A stretch of DNA of 8,515 nucleotides from Pseudomonadota bacterium (GTDB lineage Bacteria > Desulfobacterota > BSN033 > WVXP01 > G020346125), in assembly GCA_030608745.1 (NCBI GenBank), contig JAUWDQ010000113.1:1-8515 (forward strand), given 5' to 3'. Below the pieces are notes generated by a model. That model made no database searches. It saw only the letters and a list, made by a program, of their open reading frames with translations, and was not told the origin of the DNA. The translations under genes were made by a program, and so were the position numbers. The stretch's first letter is position 1; every line of letters starts with the position of its first letter. Positions 6,428 through 8,515 of this stretch are shown here, piece by piece.

Positions 6428-6865
6428 TTATGTTCCCTTCTGCAGGAATTCGATCAAGATCTTATTGGGGAGCAAAAAAAACGCGATCTTGGAGGGCTGG
6501 GTGCATTTCCGCTTAAAGCTCCGATCGTAGCCGACACATTCCACCGGTTCACGAACCATGCTGAATCCTCTCTTCGTCAACTGCTCCGTTACCCCCTCAA
6601 TATCGTCAACTTCAAAGCATATATGGTGTAGGCCGCCTCCTCTTTTCTTGAGAAATTGGGTTACGGGTGAGCGATCATCGATCGGCTCAAGGAGCTCAAT
6701 GTAAACGTCTTGTCCATCTCCCAGGGGTACAAAGCTCGCCGAGACTCCTTGAATGGGATCTGGTTCGGGGGGTGTCATTTCAGTGAATCCTAAAGCTCGA
6801 AATATTTCGGCAATATCCGATATATTTGGAAAAACCAAGCCGATATGATTCAATTTCATAGCCAT
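6428..6865 (-). CDS. VOC-fold (glyoxalase superfamily) protein resembling methylmalonyl-CoA epimerase
   Basis: A 145-residue protein from the ATG at 6865 (MAMKLNHIGLV); the frame stays open upstream to 6907, but GGGGG at 6870-6874 favours ATG 6865 or the ATG at 6859. It contains two beta-alpha-beta-beta-beta repeats typical of vicinal-oxygen-chelate enzymes. Candidate metal ligands are H7 (NHIGL), E57 (VYIELLEP), H81 (GGGLHHICFEVDDIE) and E139 (ILIEFLQ). The SPVTQFLKKRGGGLHHICFEVDDI segment is strongly reminiscent of methylmalonyl-CoA epimerase, which interconverts (R)- and (S)-methylmalonyl-CoA. The usual GG.KIAFLHP..GVLIEL ending is altered: a Cys-containing insert (C110, C121) and FFLLPNKILIEF replace it. 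It may therefore be another VOC clade, including those found beside sugar and surface-polysaccharide genes. It is monocistronic here and convergent with the operon. VOC fold sure, epimerase activity moderate. Confidence 0.75.
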   Translation of the reverse strand: MAMKLNHIGLVFPNISDIAEIFRALGFTEMTPPEPDPIQGVSASFVPLGDGQDVYIELLEPIDDRSPVTQFLKKRGGGLHHICFEVDDIEGVTEQLTKRGFSMVREPVECVGYDRSFKRKCTQPSKIAFFLLPNKILIEFLQKGT

Positions 6866-6914
6866 AAATCCCCCGATGCAATACCTCATCCTCGGCCCCG
6901 TAGCCACACCCCCA

Positions 6915-6936
6915 CATATCTTTTTAATGAGATATG
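6915..6936. promoter_or_regulatory. Inverted repeat overlapping the VOC promoter -10, possible operator
   Basis: CATATCT (6915-6921) and AGATATG (6930-6936) are a perfect 7-bp inverted repeat around an 8-base AT-rich spacer. The repeat covers the proposed -10 hexamer and start region of the minus-strand VOC gene, the position of a repressor-binding site. The regulator is unknown. Confidence 0.4.
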
Positions 6937-6950
6937 CAAAGCCTTGTCAA
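6921..6950 (-). promoter_or_regulatory. Candidate sigma-70 promoter of the VOC gene
   Basis: On the minus strand a perfect TTGACA (-35, 6950-6945) is followed after 18 bases by TAAAAA (-10, 6926-6921). This would start RNA near 6914 and leave a leader of about 50 bases before the ATG at 6865. The -35 is ideal and the -10 is four of six; no start site has been mapped. Confidence 0.55.
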
Positions 6951-7423
6951 GAGGGATGAGGCTGGGCTTCTTTTGCCGTCTCGTACAAGGTTTAATCTAC
7001 TATGTATTCAATAGAAACGCCTGCCAAATTAGTAACCCTGTTTCGCTTAGACTGATATTTCCTCTGCCACAAGACAAATTGAAAGGCACCAGTTCTTCCC
7101 CATCCAAGCCCCAGGTTTGGCAACATCCCCAGGATCCAATCAAATGAAAAAATACAGCATTTTTTTCCTCGAAATACATAGTTACCCCCATTGATTGGTC
7201 CCCAGGTAATTGGCAAGTTAGTAGTTAATGAACTGTAACATGTGAGGCCCAAGGTGACAATTTTGTATCCTGCAAGGGCAGCAACCCAAATCAGCTGGAA
7301 GGGGGAAAAGGAAACGTGTCAGGCATAAGTAAATACAGCGGCGCGGGTAGTTAATGATCACTTTTATAAATTTTAAAGGAAGCGTTCAGCATAAAACCAT
7401 TGAACGGATGATGAAAAAAAAGG
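6951..7423. other. AT-richer intergenic region with short repeats and no recognisable gene
   Basis: Frames here (for example minus strand 6992-7252 and plus strand 6845-7147) encode low-complexity, Trp/Cys/Ser-rich translations that I cannot match to a family and that lack good ribosome sites, so I call no gene. CCCCAGG occurs three times (7109-7115, 7127-7133, 7200-7206); the first and third extend to similar CCCCAGGT(..)GGCAA units. An imperfect inverted repeat pairs 7132-7146 with 7189-7201. Near the right end a TATAAA (7365-7370) and a 6-bp inverted repeat (CGTTCA 7383-7388, TGAACG 7401-7406) precede the radical SAM gene. It could be decayed sequence or a regulatory leader. Confidence 0.5.
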
Positions 7424-8515
7424 GTGAATAACGTAGTCGGTCAAAACACGAGAGAACCACAGGGTATCCATATCATGGCCAAACCGATCGGGCCGGTATG
7501 CAACCTCAATTGTGAATACTGTTTTTATCTTGAGAAACAAGCACTCTTTCCCAAAGATGAAAAATACCGTATGTCCGATAAAGTGCTTTCCGCTTACATT
7601 ACCAAATACATCACTTCACAACCGACCCCGGAAGTTGAATTCGTCTGGCAAGGAGGAGAGCCGACGCTCCTCGGGCTCGATTTCTTTAAGCGAGCCATAG
7701 AACTTCAGAGACCCTACAGCGGTCAAAAAATCATAAAAAATTCCCTTCAGACAAATGGCATCTTACTCACCGATGAATGGTGTGTATTTTTAAAGCAACA
7801 TGACTTCCTGGTAGGCATTAGTCTCGACGGCCCCAAAGAGATCCATGATCGTTACCGCCGTGATCGTGGTGGAAAGGCTACGTTTGATAAAGTGATGCGG
7901 GGACTTAAGCTTCTGCAAAAACATGGTGTTGAATATAACGTTATGGCCTGTGTTGCCAAAGAAACGGCTTATCGACCGCTTGATGTATACCATTTCTTTA
8001 AAGAACAGGGCGTTGAGTTCATTCAGTTCTTTCCTATTATTGAACGCATGGCAGATAAAAAAACTAAGCGGTCTCAGTTGCGATTGGCTGGCCCTTCAAC
8101 TTTGGATAAGGAAGAAAAGAATACACACGTGACTCCCTGGACTGTTGAACCTGAAAAGTATGGGGATTTTCTCATCGCCATTTTTGATGAATGGGTGAGG
8201 AATGATGTAGGGAAAATAAACGTTATGAATTTTGAATGGGCGCTTCATGCATGGATAGGAAATCCATCACCTATTTGTATATTCGCCAAACAGTGCGGCC
8301 ATTCGGTTATTGTAGAACATAACGGCGACGTGTATGCCTGCGACCACTGCGTATATCCACAACATCGATTAGGGAACATCCTTGCGGACAATCCTGTAAA
8401 GATGGTGGAGCGATCTATCGCCAATGGATTCGGCGTATCTAAAGAGACAGCTTTGCCGCGTTGGTGCCGAGAATGTGATGTGTTAAAAGCATGCTGGGGA
8501 GGATGCCCTAAGCAC
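7424..8515 (+). CDS. Anaerobic sulfatase-maturating enzyme type radical SAM/SPASM protein (3' end beyond window)
   Basis: The frame is open to the window edge, giving 364 codons; typical members have about 370-400 residues, so little is missing. Enzymes of this type oxidise an active-site Cys or Ser of sulfatases to formylglycine in the cytoplasm without oxygen. The radical SAM motif C26-NLN-C30-EY-C33 is followed by FVWQGGEPTLLG at 73-84, LQTNGILL at 108-115, GISLDGPKEIHDRYR at 131-145, and the SPASM domain: C285, C291, NGDVYACDHCVYPQHRLGNI at 300-319, then C348-x2-C351-x5-C357-WGG-C361-PK. GTG at 7424 is chosen because the conserved HIMAKP(I)GP lead-in begins before the ATG at 7475; the frame is closed above 7415. 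Its ribosome site is poor (AAGG abuts the GTG). No sulfatase gene is visible in the window. Base composition is lower in GC than in the operon, suggesting a different origin or constraint. Confidence 0.9.
   Translation, partial: MNNVVGQNTREPQGIHIMAKPIGPVCNLNCEYCFYLEKQALFPKDEKYRMSDKVLSAYITKYITSQPTPEVEFVWQGGEPTLLGLDFFKRAIELQRPYSGQKIIKNSLQTNGILLTDEWCVFLKQHDFLVGISLDGPKEIHDRYRRDRGGKATFDKVMRGLKLLQKHGVEYNVMACVAKETAYRPLDVYHFFKEQGVEFIQFFPIIERMADKKTKRSQLRLAGPSTLDKEEKNTHVTPWTVEPEKYGDFLIAIFDEWVRNDVGKINVMNFEWALHAWIGNPSPICIFAKQCGHSVIVEHNGDVYACDHCVYPQHRLGNILADNPVKMVERSIANGFGVSKETALPRWCRECDVLKACWGGCPKH

Noticed and set aside
6422..6436. Inverted repeat GGAAC/GTTCC as a terminator between convergent genes
   Set aside because: The stem has only 5 bp and no T-run follows on either strand.
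6262..6516. Plus-strand frame of 84 codons after the glycosyltransferase
   Set aside because: It starts inside the glycosyltransferase and runs antisense into the VOC gene; no motif or ribosome site supports it.
7146..7167. A-run/T-run hairpin in the spacer as a bidirectional terminator
   Set aside because: The stem is almost all A-T, has no GC core, and no gene ends nearby.
6992..7252. Minus-strand frame of 86 codons in the spacer
   Set aside because: The translation is Trp/Gly/Cys-rich with no recognisable family and no convincing start signal, and an overlapping frame of similar quality exists.
7365..7370. TATAAA as the -10 of a promoter for the radical SAM gene
   Set aside because: No acceptable -35 hexamer lies 16-18 bases upstream (the region there is GCGCGGG), so I do not call a promoter.

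Overview
The window looks like bacterial chromosome from an anaerobe, most likely a Desulfobacterota (deltaproteobacterial) lineage, though another anaerobic phylum cannot be excluded. The reasons are a selenocysteine-type radical SAM gene, an anaerobic sulfatase-maturase-type radical SAM gene, a fused transaldolase/phosphoglucose isomerase, and tightly packed genes of moderately high GC.

Positions 2-6298 hold seven genes on the + strand, with gaps of about 15-70 bases, probably one transcription unit whose promoter lies upstream. In order they are: the 3' end of a transaldolase/phosphoglucose isomerase fusion; a Tat-exported sulfite-oxidase-fold molybdopterin protein; glucose-6-phosphate dehydrogenase (zwf); an AhpD-like peroxidase-family protein; an ArsS-type radical SAM protein; 6-phosphogluconolactonase (pgl); and one long protein fusing the two 'rSAM/selenodomain-associated' glycosyltransferase families. 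Two pathways are interleaved: sugar-phosphate metabolism (tal/pgi, zwf, pgl) and the set known as arsenosugar-biosynthesis associated (AhpD-like, ArsS, two glycosyltransferase domains). The ArsS/AhpD pair splits zwf from pgl.

The main result is at the end of arsS. The frame appears to stop at a TGA at 4017-4019, but the next codons give U-GGAIVA followed by a second TGA at 4038-4040. This completes the Cys/Sec-rich tail expected of the family. A hairpin with GU in its apical loop follows at SECIS-like spacing. The gene is therefore best read as a selenoprotein ending at 4040. No arsenite methyltransferase (arsM) is visible in the window, so the real substrate is open.

Positions 6428-6865 carry a minus-strand VOC-fold gene resembling methylmalonyl-CoA epimerase, convergent with the operon, with a candidate promoter overlapped by an inverted repeat. 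Positions 6951-7423 are AT-richer and hold no recognisable gene, only short repeats. From 7424 to the window end runs an incomplete radical SAM/SPASM gene of the anaerobic sulfatase-maturating enzyme type, lower in GC than the operon.
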